Shown piece after piece: positions 50,074 to 58,129 of a DNA stretch of 64,000 bases; position 1 is the first letter of the stretch; every line of letters begins with the position of its first letter. The notes beneath the pieces are model-generated. The model was not told where the DNA came from. It saw only the letters and a list, made by a program, of their open reading frames with translations, and ran no database searches. Location: contig NZ_JAKFFT010000007.1 of NCBI RefSeq assembly GCF_021502655.1, positions 1 to 64,000 on the forward strand, read 5' to 3'. Origin of the DNA: Dyadobacter sp. CY347 (lineage in GTDB: Bacteria > Bacteroidota > Bacteroidia > Cytophagales > Spirosomataceae). Position numbers and translations under genes: made by a program.

Positions 50074-51414
50074 TTATTCTTTCGGTTCAAGGCCAGCAGC
50101 CCAGTTAAAACGGTCGCCCGGCGAGAATTTCCACGGCGCCTGGTTGGTGTCCAGGTTTTGGAACATCATATTCCAGCTCGCCGGCGCCTGCGATTCGTCC
50201 ATGATCTTATGCCTGCGCAGTTGCAAAATAATGTCCAGCGGGTTAATTAGCACCGGGCATTCCTGCACACACGCATTGCAAGTCGTACAAGCATTTATTT
50301 CTTCTTCCAAAATATAATCCCCGATCAGACTTTTCCCGTCCTCAACAAACTTGCCGCCGTTGGCCAACATATTCCTGCCCACGTCTTCCAGCCTGTCGCG
50401 CGTGTCCATCATAATCTTCCTCGGAGACAGTTTTTTGCCAGTCATGTTAGCAGGACAAGCCGCCGTGCATCGCCCGCATTCCGTGCATGAGTAGGCGTCC
50501 ATGAGATTTTTCCAGGACAAATCCTGCACATCTTTGGCACCAAACCGGTCCGGAATGACCGTTGCTTCGCCCGTCTGGGCCGTTTCAATTCCCAGCATTG
50601 ATTTCACTTCCGCTGTGATTTCCGGCATATTATTCATTTTTCCTTTGGGCATCAGCCGGGAAAAATAGGTGTTCGGAAAAGCCAGAACAATGTGTAAATG
50701 CTTGGAATATGTCAGATAGATGGCAAAAACAAAGATCCCGATAATGTGAAACCACCACGCCACCCGCTCGAAAATAACGAGCGTTTCTTCATTCAATCCT
50801 GTAAATAATGGTTTTAGAAATTGACTAAAAAAGAAGTCGCCCGTTTGCCTGTAGTGCGGACTTCCCAGATCCTGTAAAACCAGGTCCGCCGCATTCATTG
50901 TCAGGATCGCAATCATCAGCACGATTTCAAAAACCAATATCAGCTTCCCATCCAATGCAGGCCAGCCATTCATTTCACGATGCCGAACCGGCTGTAATCT
51001 TTCGACTTTCGTAACCGTCCGCCGCAGCAGAAAAATAATGCACGCTACCAAAACCCCAACCGCAAGCAATTCAAAAAAGCCGATCAATGTGGCATAAAAA
51101 CTCCCCAAAAACGGGGCAAAAAGGCGATGCGTGCCTAAAATGCCATCCAGCACAATTTCCAGCACTTCAACATTAATGAGAATAAATCCAATGTAAACCG
51201 CAAAATGCAGCACACCAATTAGCGGCCTGTCAAACATTTTTTTCTGGCCAAAAGCAATGCGCAACATCATCGAAAACCGTTCGCCAGGATTATCCGAGCG
51301 GTCCTCCGACTTGCCAAGCAGGATCGTCGACCGGATCAGGCTGACCCGCCGATAACCCAGCCAGGCTACTGTTCCCAAGACAGCTATGAATAAAATTTGC
51401 TGAAATATCGCCAT
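50074..51414 (-). CDS. Membrane-bound 4Fe-4S ferredoxin-type oxidoreductase subunit
   Basis: 446 residues. Six or so membrane helices occupy the first 250 residues, as in NarI/HdrE-type subunits. Two 4Fe-4S motifs then follow, CTECGRCTAACP (about 326-337) and CTTCNACVQECP (about 379-390). With the CCG protein it resembles HdrD/E-like or GlpC-type complexes that exchange electrons with the quinone pool. The electron donor is unknown. Confidence 0.88.
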   Translation of the reverse strand: MAIFQQILFIAVLGTVAWLGYRRVSLIRSTILLGKSEDRSDNPGERFSMMLRIAFGQKKMFDRPLIGVLHFAVYIGFILINVEVLEIVLDGILGTHRLFAPFLGSFYATLIGFFELLAVGVLVACIIFLLRRTVTKVERLQPVRHREMNGWPALDGKLILVFEIVLMIAILTMNAADLVLQDLGSPHYRQTGDFFFSQFLKPLFTGLNEETLVIFERVAWWFHIIGIFVFAIYLTYSKHLHIVLAFPNTYFSRLMPKGKMNNMPEITAEVKSMLGIETAQTGEATVIPDRFGAKDVQDLSWKNLMDAYSCTECGRCTAACPANMTGKKLSPRKIMMDTRDRLEDVGRNMLANGGKFVEDGKSLIGDYILEEEINACTTCNACVQECPVLINPLDIILQLRRHKIMDESQAPASWNMMFQNLDTNQAPWKFSPGDRFNWAAGLEPKE

Positions 51415-51590
51415 TGTTACAAATCGTTTAGACGCGCATTAGTATGCAAGCATACCTTAACAAATATGGTAAAAATGTAAGTTGGTGCAAATGTTTTCGA
51501 GATAAAATATAGGAGCATATTCATAAAATGAAGATAATCAGCCAGGTAGGTTGTCAGAACAAACAAATTGCTAAAAATTTTCACAAATAA

Positions 51591-51621
51591 TTTGTAAAGC
51601 AAAACCAAACTTCTAGTTTTG
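51591..51621 (+). promoter_or_regulatory. Promoter of tRNA-Phe
   Basis: -33 TTTG (51591-51594) and perfect -7 TAGTTTTG (51614-51621) are 19 bp apart, the ideal Bacteroidota spacing. The tRNA begins 28 bp downstream. Confidence 0.8.
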
Positions 51622-51648
51622 CAGTCCCAAAGGGAACCAATTGAGCCT

Positions 51649-51721
51649 GGTGATGTAGCTCAGTCGGTAGAGCAAAGGACTGAAAATCCTTGTGTCGGCG
51701 GTTCGATTCCGTCCATCACCA
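51649..51721 (+). tRNA. tRNA-Phe (GAA)
   Basis: 73 nt. The acceptor arm GGTGATG pairs with CATCACC, the D-arm is GCTC...GAGC, and the anticodon loop CTGAAAA carries anticodon GAA in the stem AAGGA/TCCTT. The T-arm GGCGG-TTCGATT-CCGTC is standard apart from one G-T pair. The discriminator is A and CCA is not encoded. It marks the left boundary of the mobile region. Confidence 0.96.
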
Positions 51722-51737
51722 CAGAATACAAAGCTAG

Positions 51738-51773
51738 CCGCTTGATAATCAATAGATTGTCGAGCGGTTTTTT
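51738..51773 (+). terminator. Terminator after tRNA-Phe
   Basis: CCGCTTGA (51738-51745) pairs, with one mismatch, with TCGAGCGG (51760-51767), followed by six T. It lies 17 bp after the tRNA. Confidence 0.65.
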
Positions 51774-51776
51774 GTT

Positions 51777-51800
51777 TGGTTTACATTCTGGTTTACAGTT
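51777..51800 (+). repeat. 12-bp direct repeat next to tRNA-Phe
   Basis: TGGTTTACA occurs at 51777-51785 and 51789-51797, a 12-bp period. Its place within 80 bp of the tRNA would suit an integrase arm-type binding site; this is inference. Confidence 0.4.
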
Positions 51801-51959
51801 TCTGCAAAATTCCAGATTGACAGATTCAAAGCTTCCTCTTGTATCTAATCCGGGCAACATAAAAAATTGTCACAACAGGAGAATAAAATTGGAGCTTCAT
51901 ACGCCATTTTCTGGCAGCCTTATCCAACAAACTTTATCCTTTCTTATCTCAAATCAGAA

Positions 51960-51999
51960 ATTTTGCTTTTTCTCGCTTTGCTCCGAGGCTAAGCAAAAT
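51960..51999. repeat. Inverted repeat with CGCTTTGCTCC loop
   Basis: ATTTTGCTT (51960-51968) and AAGCAAAAT (51991-51999) are perfect inverted copies. The loop has an inner CTCG/CGAG pair and the text CGCTTTGCTCC. A closely similar loop occurs in the hairpin before mobC. Confidence 0.55.
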
Positions 52000-52120
52000 A
52001 CGCCTATACAGCGTCTAAATGCATTTAACACAAGCTAAGCAAAGTTCATACTTTTTCATACTTGCTTTTTCAGGGTCTTCGCCCCAACATTTGCCATTAT
52101 CAATTAAAAACAAATGTGCC

Positions 52121-52414
52121 ATGACCAAGCTAGTAGTAATTGAGTTTGACGAGCTAAAAAACTTCACCAGACAGGTGATTCAAGAGGAATTTAAGAATGC
52201 ATTTAGTCCTAAGATTGATCAGATGTCCAGTAGTGATGAAAGACTATTGTCCCGAGCGCAAATGGCCAAGGAGTTGAACATCTCACTGGTGACTCTTAAT
52301 CAGTGGCAGAAGGATGGGCTACCATATCGCAGGCTTCATCGAAGACTTTATTTTGTAAAATCTGAGGTGTTGAATTACATGTACACAAATCAGAAATCAA
52401 AGAAAAAGGGATAA
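52121..52414 (+). CDS. Excisionase/MerR-like helix-turn-helix protein
   Basis: 97 residues from ATG at 52121 (MTKLVVIEFDELKNFTRQVI); the frame runs up to 52019 but the upstream part is not family-like. The HTH is at about 48-85: LLSRAQMAKELNISLVTLNQ with RRLHRRLYFVKSEVLNY. Small proteins like this are the usual first gene of Bacteroidota mobilizable elements and control excision or replication. Its stop overlaps the next ATG (TAATG). Confidence 0.82.
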   Translation: MTKLVVIEFDELKNFTRQVIQEEFKNAFSPKIDQMSSSDERLLSRAQMAKELNISLVTLNQWQKDGLPYRRLHRRLYFVKSEVLNYMYTNQKSKKKG

Positions 52415-53436
52415 TGCCTGATCCGCATTACCCCTTCCAAAATCTTAACAAAACTTGTATGACAAAATTAGCAGCCTTGAATGGTTTTCACAACCATTTG
52501 GAGGGAAAGATTTTACATAAATCTTCATTAAACAAAATGGAAAATCTCGCGGTCAGAGGAAGAACCCTTGCTCCCCTAAGGCGTTTGTTGGGAAACTATG
52601 TACTGGAAAACTCCTCAGTAATCTTTGCAGCTGAGCGTGGGACTGGAAAAACGCTCTTAGGTCTTCAAGCTTGCATTGCCATTTCATCAGAATGGTCTTC
52701 ACTCTGGAATGAACCAATTGAGTATCACGGAAACACATTGTTCATCAATTGTGAACTTAGTGAAGATACAATCAGCCGGAGGCTGGCCAGGCTATTTGAT
52801 GCACCACCGCAGGAAATTAAATTTTCAAACTTTCAAAGTTACGTTTACACAACTAAAAAGGGCTTGGAGGAAGAAGCCCAGGCAATCATCGAGATGTCGA
52901 AGATCCATAAGCCGGTTTTGATTGTCCTCGATAATTTCAGGGTAGCTTTTCTAAATTCCGATACCAATAACGGAAAAGAGGTTGCAAAGGCCATGCACTT
53001 GATTTTAACGCTACGTGATTTATTGGACACAACGATTATTATAACAGATCATACACGAAAGCATACCAGGAATTTGCTGACCGACAGCGATCTTCAAAGT
53101 GGTTCTGGCGTGAAATCTGACTTGACGGATAGTGACATGTTTCTACGGAAGAGCAAACAGGATATTCAATACCGGATCTTTAAGCGCTCCAAGTCTAGGC
53201 ATTGCGAAGAGACGGACGGTGCTAAACTGATCCGCCTGAATCCGGAATCGCTGTGGTTTGAGTTTGTCCAGGACAACATCGACGAAGCGCAGCACATAGG
53301 CACGGAGGTAATGCCCGTAAAGGAGGAACAGAAGGACTTAGCACGGGAGCTTAGAGATCAGGGAAAGACCATCGAGCAGATTGCGAAAATATTGAATAGA
53401 GGCAAAGGGACTATTCATCGCTGGCTAAACGAATAA
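52414..53436 (+). CDS. RecA/RepA-like AAA ATPase of the element
   Basis: 340 residues. Walker A is AAERGTGKT (about 72-80), Walker B is VLIVLDNFRVAF near 168-180, and TIIITDHTRKH follows in the place of a RecA/DnaB-type motif 3. The C-terminus carries a Hin-like HTH (ARELRDQGKTIEQIAKILNR). The layout matches RepA-type hexameric helicases of plasmids and mobilizable elements. An internal ATG at 52459 is possible, but the 1-bp overlap with the previous stop favours 52414. Confidence 0.82.
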   Translation: MPDPHYPFQNLNKTCMTKLAALNGFHNHLEGKILHKSSLNKMENLAVRGRTLAPLRRLLGNYVLENSSVIFAAERGTGKTLLGLQACIAISSEWSSLWNEPIEYHGNTLFINCELSEDTISRRLARLFDAPPQEIKFSNFQSYVYTTKKGLEEEAQAIIEMSKIHKPVLIVLDNFRVAFLNSDTNNGKEVAKAMHLILTLRDLLDTTIIITDHTRKHTRNLLTDSDLQSGSGVKSDLTDSDMFLRKSKQDIQYRIFKRSKSRHCEETDGAKLIRLNPESLWFEFVQDNIDEAQHIGTEVMPVKEEQKDLARELRDQGKTIEQIAKILNRGKGTIHRWLNE

Positions 53437-53455
53437 TTGTCCTGTAAGAAGTCCA

Positions 53456-53506
53456 CATTTTTCTCACAACCCCTCCTTGTTTATGAGAGGGGATTGTGAA
53501 AAAATG
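53456..53506. repeat. Imperfect ~20-bp inverted repeat after the RepA-like gene
   Basis: CATTTTTCTCACAACCCCTC (53456-53475) pairs, with a few mismatches, with GAGGGGATTGTGAAAAAATG ending at 53506. The loop is about 11 nt. There is no T tract after it, so a structural role in replication is as likely as termination. Confidence 0.55.
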
Positions 53507-53555
53507 TTCGATGAAGTGGCGACACATCGGAAGTGAACTAGACTAGTTCGGCTTT

Positions 53556-53788
53556 GTTCCGCTTGTACCGAAAATTTCACTTGTTCCAAAGTTCCATTCG
53601 TTCCACGCGTTCGATTATTTCCATTTGGCCTGAGATGTTCCATCTCGTTCCATATGTTCCAAAAATTCCATTTGTTCCAAAGTTCCGTTTCGTTCCATCC
53701 GTTCCATTAATTCCATTTAGCCTCAGATGTTCCATCTCGTTCCATTTGTTCCAGGCGTTCCCAAAGTTCCAAAATTCCATTTGTTCCA
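53556..53788 (+). repeat. GTTCCA array with ~9-bp period (iteron-like, candidate oriV)
   Basis: By eye there are 14 exact GTTCCA and at least 7 one-mismatch copies in about 230 bp, spaced 8, 9 or 10 bp. Starts include 53583, 53591, 53600, 53637, 53647, 53656, 53674, 53692, 53701, 53729, 53739, 53748, 53766 and 53783. A 44-bp block (53618-53661) recurs 92 bp on (53710-53753) with 4 differences. It lies in the gap between the ATPase and primase genes. Open frames on both strands here are products of the 9-bp period, not genes. Confidence 0.75.
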
Positions 53789-53815
53789 CATTTTTCGCCC
53801 TAAAAATTCATTAAA

Positions 53816-53905
53816 AATGGAACTGCCTGTCAATCAGATTGATAGAAAATATTTTCAACAAAATGGAACAAGTGGAACGCGTGGAAAATGGAACGGAACG
53901 GAACA
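53816..53905 (-). repeat. Inverse-orientation TGGAAC copies facing the GTTCCA array
   Basis: TGGAAC, the complement of GTTCCA, occurs at 53817, 53864, 53873 and 53889, with TGGAAA at 53882 and two extra GGAAC copies to 53903. The first copies keep the 9-bp period. The cluster lies just before the probable primase start and can pair with the upstream array. Confidence 0.65.
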
Positions 53906-53931
53906 TGTGCTGGTGAAAAAAGAAAAAGATA

Positions 53932-54818
53932 TGAATGCAAAACAGTTAAATCAGCAATACAGCATAATAAGTTTATTGGATCAAAATGGATTCCAGCCAA
54001 CATCCAAAAGGGGTGATAACTATTGGTATATCAGCATGATAAGAGATCCAGAAAAGAATGCGTCTTTCAAGGTCAACATCAACAAAAACCTTTGGTACGA
54101 CCATGCAATTGGGGTAGGAGGCACTTTGATCGACTTAGCCTGCCTGATTCTTAAAAACAAGGATGTGAAAGAGGTGATTAGGTTAATAACCGGTAAATTT
54201 TCTTCTTTTCAACCGCAACCACCAGTTCAAGTCTCCAAGCAGCCAAGCAACAACAAGCTACGTATAGTGAAGGAAGGTTACATCCAAGATCCTCGGTTGA
54301 TCGATTATCTCAATGCCCGGGGTATCTCATTAGAAGCGGCCAACCAACATTGCACAGAGCTTATCTACTCAAATCAAGGCCGTTTCTTCAAAGGGGTTGG
54401 CTTTAAAAACCAGTCAGGAGGATACGAGCTGAGAAGCAAAGGATTCAAATCTTGCATTGCACCAAAAGACCTTTCATTTGTAGAAAATGGTCGTGCAAAT
54501 CTGATTGTTTTTGAGGGTTTCATGGATTTCTTGTCCTATCGCATGCTGCCGGTTTTTCATGTAGCCGATGCCAGTGTTCTGATCCTTAATTCAATTTCGC
54601 TGGTGGGAAGGGCATCCAAATATTTATCTGCGTTCCCAGCCAAATTCCTTTTTCTTGATAATGATCAGTCCGGAATGAATGCAGCAGCGCAGATCAACCA
54701 ATTATATCCTCGTGTAGTCGATATGAGCTTGTTCTATACAGGCTATAAGGATCTGAATGAATTTTTAACCCAAAACAGCAAATGTGATGAACAGAAAAGT
54801 GCTGCTAAGGCTGTATGA
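53932..54818 (+). CDS. Toprim-domain primase of the element
   Basis: 295 residues from ATG at 53932 (MNAKQLNQQYSIISLLDQNG), which has an AAAGAAAAAGAT leader. The frame also opens at 53818, but that part is made of repeat sequence. The N-terminus resembles the DnaG-type CHC2 domain (YWYISMIRDPEKNASFKVN, WYDHAIGVGGTLIDLA) though the zinc cysteines are not obvious. The toprim acidic residues are Glu in LIVFEGFMDF and the DND in FLFLDNDQSG. It would prime replication of the element. Confidence 0.82.
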
Positions 54819-55176
54819 AAGAAAAGATCCAAAGCGTAAAAGGATGCTTTACGATTTGTTTAGGGATACGATCGCTATGAGAGCATCTCTATCGATGATT
54901 GCAGATTTGATTAATCAGGAATTAGGTCAGAGGGATGTAATTCATGCCACTGATATTAAATACTGCCGTCATTACTTTCAAGACAAGGTTAGCAAGTCAG
55001 ATGTAGTGAGAGAGGTTAGTCGACCATTAGCCATGCTGCCTACGGCCGATCCGAATTTGCCAACATCTATCCCACCCGTTGACGGGCAGGAAGCAACATG
55101 GACCAATCCGGACAAAATCAAGACAAGTTTAAATTCTAAAACAACAAGTAAATTTTCTAAAAATGAAAGAGCTTAA
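54787..55176 (+). CDS. Unrecognised element protein overlapping primase and ParA-like genes
   Basis: 129 residues, ATG at 54787 (GTG at 54784 just before). The first 80 residues are basic and helical (RLYERKDPKRKRMLYDLFRD, SLSMIADLINQELGQRDV), the rest is Pro/Thr/Ser-rich and probably disordered. It overlaps the primase end by 32 bp and the next gene by 14 bp, so it is translated as part of a tight operon. DNA binding is plausible but not shown. Confidence 0.65.
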   Translation: MNRKVLLRLYERKDPKRKRMLYDLFRDTIAMRASLSMIADLINQELGQRDVIHATDIKYCRHYFQDKVSKSDVVREVSRPLAMLPTADPNLPTSIPPVDGQEATWTNPDKIKTSLNSKTTSKFSKNERA

Positions 55177-55873
55177 TTTCATCCTTCAAGCCAAGGGCGG
55201 TGTAGGAAAAAGCTTGCTTACCTACTTGCTAGGTATTGCTAAGCAAAATTGCAATAAATCCCTTTTTGTGGATTTGGATAGCTCGACGGGCACATCCAGC
55301 CGACAACTTAAATTTTTGGGAGAATCGCGCACTGAAACAGTTTCGCTACTCAATGAGAAAGAAGTCTTGGTGAGGGATAATCTGGTTTCCTACATAGAAA
55401 GCCTTGTGGACACTCCATTTGAGAAGGTTTATTTTGATTTGGGCGCTCCGGAATCCGAACAGTTTCCAGCTCTTCTCGAGATAGACTTGCCATTTAGACA
55501 ATTCATGGATGAGCTGGACCTGATGGCCAATTTTCATGTGGTTGTTGGAGGTGGTGGAGCCTACATTCCAAGTGTAGATTATCTTCAAAAACTTGTAATT
55601 GCCCTGCGAGGCGAATTTGAAGTAACTGTCTGGCAGAGCATCACAACATTTAAGAATTTCAGTAATCTCTCTGAAGAGTTAAAACGCAACTGCGGATTAT
55701 TAGGACTGCGATTTAGAACCTTTGGAGACTTTGATCCAAGCTCAAATTTAGGCAACCAAATCCTGGACGGCGTGAGAAAAGGTTACGGAACCAGTGACTA
55801 CCAGACAGGAGCAAGAATCAGATTAAAAAAAGAACTTAACGATAACTTCAAAGATGAGCTCACAGATAACTAA
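55163..55873 (+). CDS. ParA/MinD-like ATPase of the element
   Basis: 236 residues. The deviant Walker A is LQAKGGVGKSLLTY (Lys11, Lys16), followed by LFVDLDSSTG in the switch I place and KVYFDLGAPESEQ in the switch II/Walker B place. The C-terminal half is less typical. No ParB gene is adjacent; instead a one-pass membrane protein follows with a 20-bp overlap. It may act in plasmid-like segregation or in placing the transfer complex. Confidence 0.75.
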   Translation: MKELNFILQAKGGVGKSLLTYLLGIAKQNCNKSLFVDLDSSTGTSSRQLKFLGESRTETVSLLNEKEVLVRDNLVSYIESLVDTPFEKVYFDLGAPESEQFPALLEIDLPFRQFMDELDLMANFHVVVGGGGAYIPSVDYLQKLVIALRGEFEVTVWQSITTFKNFSNLSEELKRNCGLLGLRFRTFGDFDPSSNLGNQILDGVRKGYGTSDYQTGARIRLKKELNDNFKDELTDN

Positions 55874-56387
55874 GGAAGAAGTTACTAGGATCATGGGGAG
55901 ATTTCAAGCCAAGTATGGCTATGAAATGGACGAGTGGACGGCAATTATTTTGACCGAGTTGAACGATAGGTTCAACAGTTTTGCTGAAACCGTTGAGAGC
56001 TCCCGACATGAAATTGGTAATGCGACCAAACTTGTCAAAGGCCAGATCCATCCTGTACATTTCAGTAGTAATATGCAGGCATTCATATTCAGCATAGGGA
56101 AGTTTCTTATTCCGTCGCTTGTGGCTCTGGTAGGAATTATTATCACGGCCTATTTCGTCGGCCAGTCCGAAAAGTACAAGGCGATATCAGAATTTGTTGA
56201 GCGGTATCCGAACTTCGATTCATTTAGGCAAATGATTAAGGTTGCAGATGTACGAGAATTCAAATCTAAAAAGTATCTGGTTCTTCGTCCGGCAGCGAAC
56301 TTGAAGTCAATGGCAGTTGGAAAGGAGTATCAATATCTTAAAACGGAGAGAGTTGTTGTGGTACCCTTAGAGCCTGATACTCAATAG
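55854..56387 (+). CDS. One-pass membrane protein linked to the ParA-like gene
   Basis: 177 residues. Residues 1-75 are soluble and charged, a single membrane helix lies near 79-102 (FLIPSLVALVGIIITAYFV), and about 75 residues follow. The 20-bp overlap with the ParA-like gene suggests the two products work together. No family is recognised. Confidence 0.65.
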   Translation: MSSQITKEEVTRIMGRFQAKYGYEMDEWTAIILTELNDRFNSFAETVESSRHEIGNATKLVKGQIHPVHFSSNMQAFIFSIGKFLIPSLVALVGIIITAYFVGQSEKYKAISEFVERYPNFDSFRQMIKVADVREFKSKKYLVLRPAANLKSMAVGKEYQYLKTERVVVVPLEPDTQ

Positions 56388-56400
56388 AGAAGGCATGAAT

Positions 56401-56440
56401 TTCGGCTAAATTCGACTGGATTCGACCATTTTCGACTTTT
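56401..56440 (+). repeat. Four 10-bp TTCGAC direct repeats before mobC
   Basis: TTCGGCTAAA, TTCGACTGGA, TTCGACCATT and TTCGACTTTT follow each other without gaps (56401-56440). The 10-bp period places one copy per helical turn on the same DNA face, as in a relaxosome or regulator binding site. Confidence 0.6.
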
Positions 56441-56476
56441 TTATAACGCCATTTTTTGGCTTTGTTAAGCAAGCCA

Positions 56477-56530
56477 TGTGTTTGTAACTACAATTCTTCC
56501 GCTGCGCTCCGAATTGCAGTTACAAACACA
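56477..56530. repeat. 20-bp inverted repeat upstream of mobC, candidate oriT hairpin
   Basis: TGTGTTTGTAACTACAATTC (56477-56496) matches the complement of 56511-56530 with one mismatch. The 14-nt loop holds CGCTGCGCTCC. A short GGGC-TAC-GCCC palindrome lies downstream near 56560-56570. Such structures just before mobC-mobA are typical of oriT, but the nick site is not identified. Confidence 0.6.
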
Positions 56531-56611
56531 CCGGTCGTTCCTCCCTTGTCTTGTCAGGGCTACGCCCCGAACCCCATCAACATTTAATATTAACAGCCAA
56601 CCATTAGCGCC

Positions 56612-56941
56612 ATGGAAGAAAATCTTCATGAAGATACCCGTCAGCCATTCCAGGCTAAAAGGGAAACCAAGGACAGAACTATCCCGCTGCGCGTCACGCA
56701 GCAGGACTATAATAAAATCAAATCAAAGGCCACCCTAGCCGGACTATCAGTGTCTGAGTATCTGCGCAAACTTGGAACCGGACACCCGGTTCAAGCCAGG
56801 TTTGATAAAGACGAAAAACGGAATCTACAAGGCATAGGAACCAACCTTAATCAACTGGCCGCGTTCGCCAACAAAGGCTATTTCTACCAAAAGCCAATCA
56901 TAGAAGTCTTGGAAGAACTAAAACGCATTTTGAAAAAATGA
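56612..56941 (+). CDS. mobC: MobC-family relaxosome accessory protein
   Basis: 109 residues. The ribbon-helix-helix-like part reads IPLRVTQQDYNKIKSKATLA, followed by GLSVSEYLRKLGTGHPV and the MobC signature GIGTNLNQLAAFANKG. It helps the relaxase open oriT. It overlaps mobA by 4 bp (ATGA). Confidence 0.9.
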   Translation: MEENLHEDTRQPFQAKRETKDRTIPLRVTQQDYNKIKSKATLAGLSVSEYLRKLGTGHPVQARFDKDEKRNLQGIGTNLNQLAAFANKGYFYQKPIIEVLEELKRILKK

Positions 56942-57723
56942 TAGCAAAGACAACAATTGGATCCAACTTTTTAGGCGCCATCAACTACGGAGCCGGGCAC
57001 AGCTTGGACGGGAAGGAAATCGAAGGAAAATCAGAGCTGCTGCTTTTGCACAATATAGTTTCCATTGATCCGCTAGGGATTGCTATGGAAATGCAACAAG
57101 AGGCAGCAGGCAGCAGGTGTAAAAGGCCAGTGTGGCATTCTTCGCTCAGCTGGAAGCCAAATGAAAAACCAACCGAAGAACAGATGATCGAGGCGGCCAA
57201 CCGTTATTGCACTAAAATGGGTGCTGATCCCAAGGATCACCAGATTGCTGTTTACCAGCATAATGACAAGCCTCACAAACACATACACATTTACATCAAC
57301 CGAGTGCCAACAGATGGGAGTAAAGCATTGGAGACTTCGCATAATTATGCCCGGAATGTTCGGATCTGTAAGGAGATTACGCAGGAGCTTGGTTTTGCCA
57401 AGGTGGAGAAGCTTGAAGAGGGGAAATTGCGGCGCGTTGCCGAGAACCAGAAAGAGGTTCAGAAGTTTGTGAACTTGGCCATTAGGGAGGCTTTTAAGAA
57501 GAAATGTAGTTCGCCAGAGGATTTAGAACGGCAATTGAAAGAGAAGGGGATTGAATGTAAGTTTACCGTGGAAGAGGGGAGGTTGAAGTATTCTAGCTAT
57601 AGTTATAGATGGGTACCGATTAAGGGGCAGGATGTCGGCTTTACTGCAAAGCGATTACAGCATCTATTCGATCAGACGGAATTACAAAAGTTAAAGAAAC
57701 CTGAGATTCATTTGAAACGATAA
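56938..57723 (+). CDS. mobA: MobA-type relaxase
   Basis: 261 residues, short for a relaxase but with the complete N-terminal catalytic part. The metal-binding histidine triad is in HNDKPHKHIHIYINRV (His113, His115, His117). The nucleophile is probably Tyr17 in FLGAINYGAG. HSSLSWKPNEKPTEEQM is also typical of the family. It nicks oriT and leads the strand in transfer. The C-terminal helicase or primase part found in larger relaxases is absent. Confidence 0.9.
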   Translation: MIAKTTIGSNFLGAINYGAGHSLDGKEIEGKSELLLLHNIVSIDPLGIAMEMQQEAAGSRCKRPVWHSSLSWKPNEKPTEEQMIEAANRYCTKMGADPKDHQIAVYQHNDKPHKHIHIYINRVPTDGSKALETSHNYARNVRICKEITQELGFAKVEKLEEGKLRRVAENQKEVQKFVNLAIREAFKKKCSSPEDLERQLKEKGIECKFTVEEGRLKYSSYSYRWVPIKGQDVGFTAKRLQHLFDQTELQKLKKPEIHLKR

Positions 57724-58129
57724 TACAGTTTTTAACTGACCGTTCACACTTCATTTTGGCTGGTCAAGTGATTGCATCTGTGGGGCTTACTAATAGTCAC
57801 TAATCAAAAATTATACTTAAATTCCGATTTCTGGCAGACTGTCGAACGGCATGTCATCAGTTGGGCTTGTGCAATAATCGTTGAGTCTGTTTGTAACCGA
57901 AAGAATACTATTGTAAAACTGATCGACCACTTCGGAGGACCGCCTGAATCGGTGAACAGTTAATAACTTAAACCTTGACGCGCCTCTCTAGTCCACAAGA
58001 CAATTTGCGGAAAAAAGAAACGGAAGATATAACTTAGTATGCCAGATATATTTGAGGCATGACTTGAATATATAGCAGGAACATTGAAATGACACTTCAT
58101 CTATAACACAATATGACCATATCATAAAA
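57724..58129. other. 406-bp region between relaxase and radical-SAM gene
   Basis: No convincing gene. A 63-codon frame from TTG at 57772 to 57963 has no recognisable family and may be a remnant. Near the right end are a -7 promoter box (58047-58054) and two copies of AAATGACACTT (58087-58097 and 58128-58138), the second containing the next start codon. This is the junction between the mobilization module and the cargo. Confidence 0.5.
58047..58054 (+). promoter_or_regulatory. -7 promoter element of the radical-SAM operon
   Basis: TATATTTG is a perfect -7 box 75 bp before the ATG at 58130. No -33 TTG is at the usual distance. Confidence 0.45.

Larger units (their letters stand above)
51722..52120. 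other. 400-bp region between tRNA-Phe and first element gene
   Basis: Contains the tRNA terminator, a 12-bp direct repeat, an inverted repeat with a GC-rich loop and a CAGGG...CGCCCC motif near 52071-52086. No gene is convincing here. This is where attL and integrase binding sites would be expected. Confidence 0.5.

Noticed and set aside
53556..53788. CRISPR array
   Set aside because: Units are about 9 bp with no 30-bp spacers and no cas genes nearby.
53554..53814. Open frames on both strands through the GTTCCA array
   Set aside because: A 9-bp period keeps frames open by itself; the products are low-complexity tripeptide-like text with no start signal.
57772..57963. 63-codon frame after mobA
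   Set aside because: TTG start, no ribosome site and no recognisable family; treated as possible remnant only.
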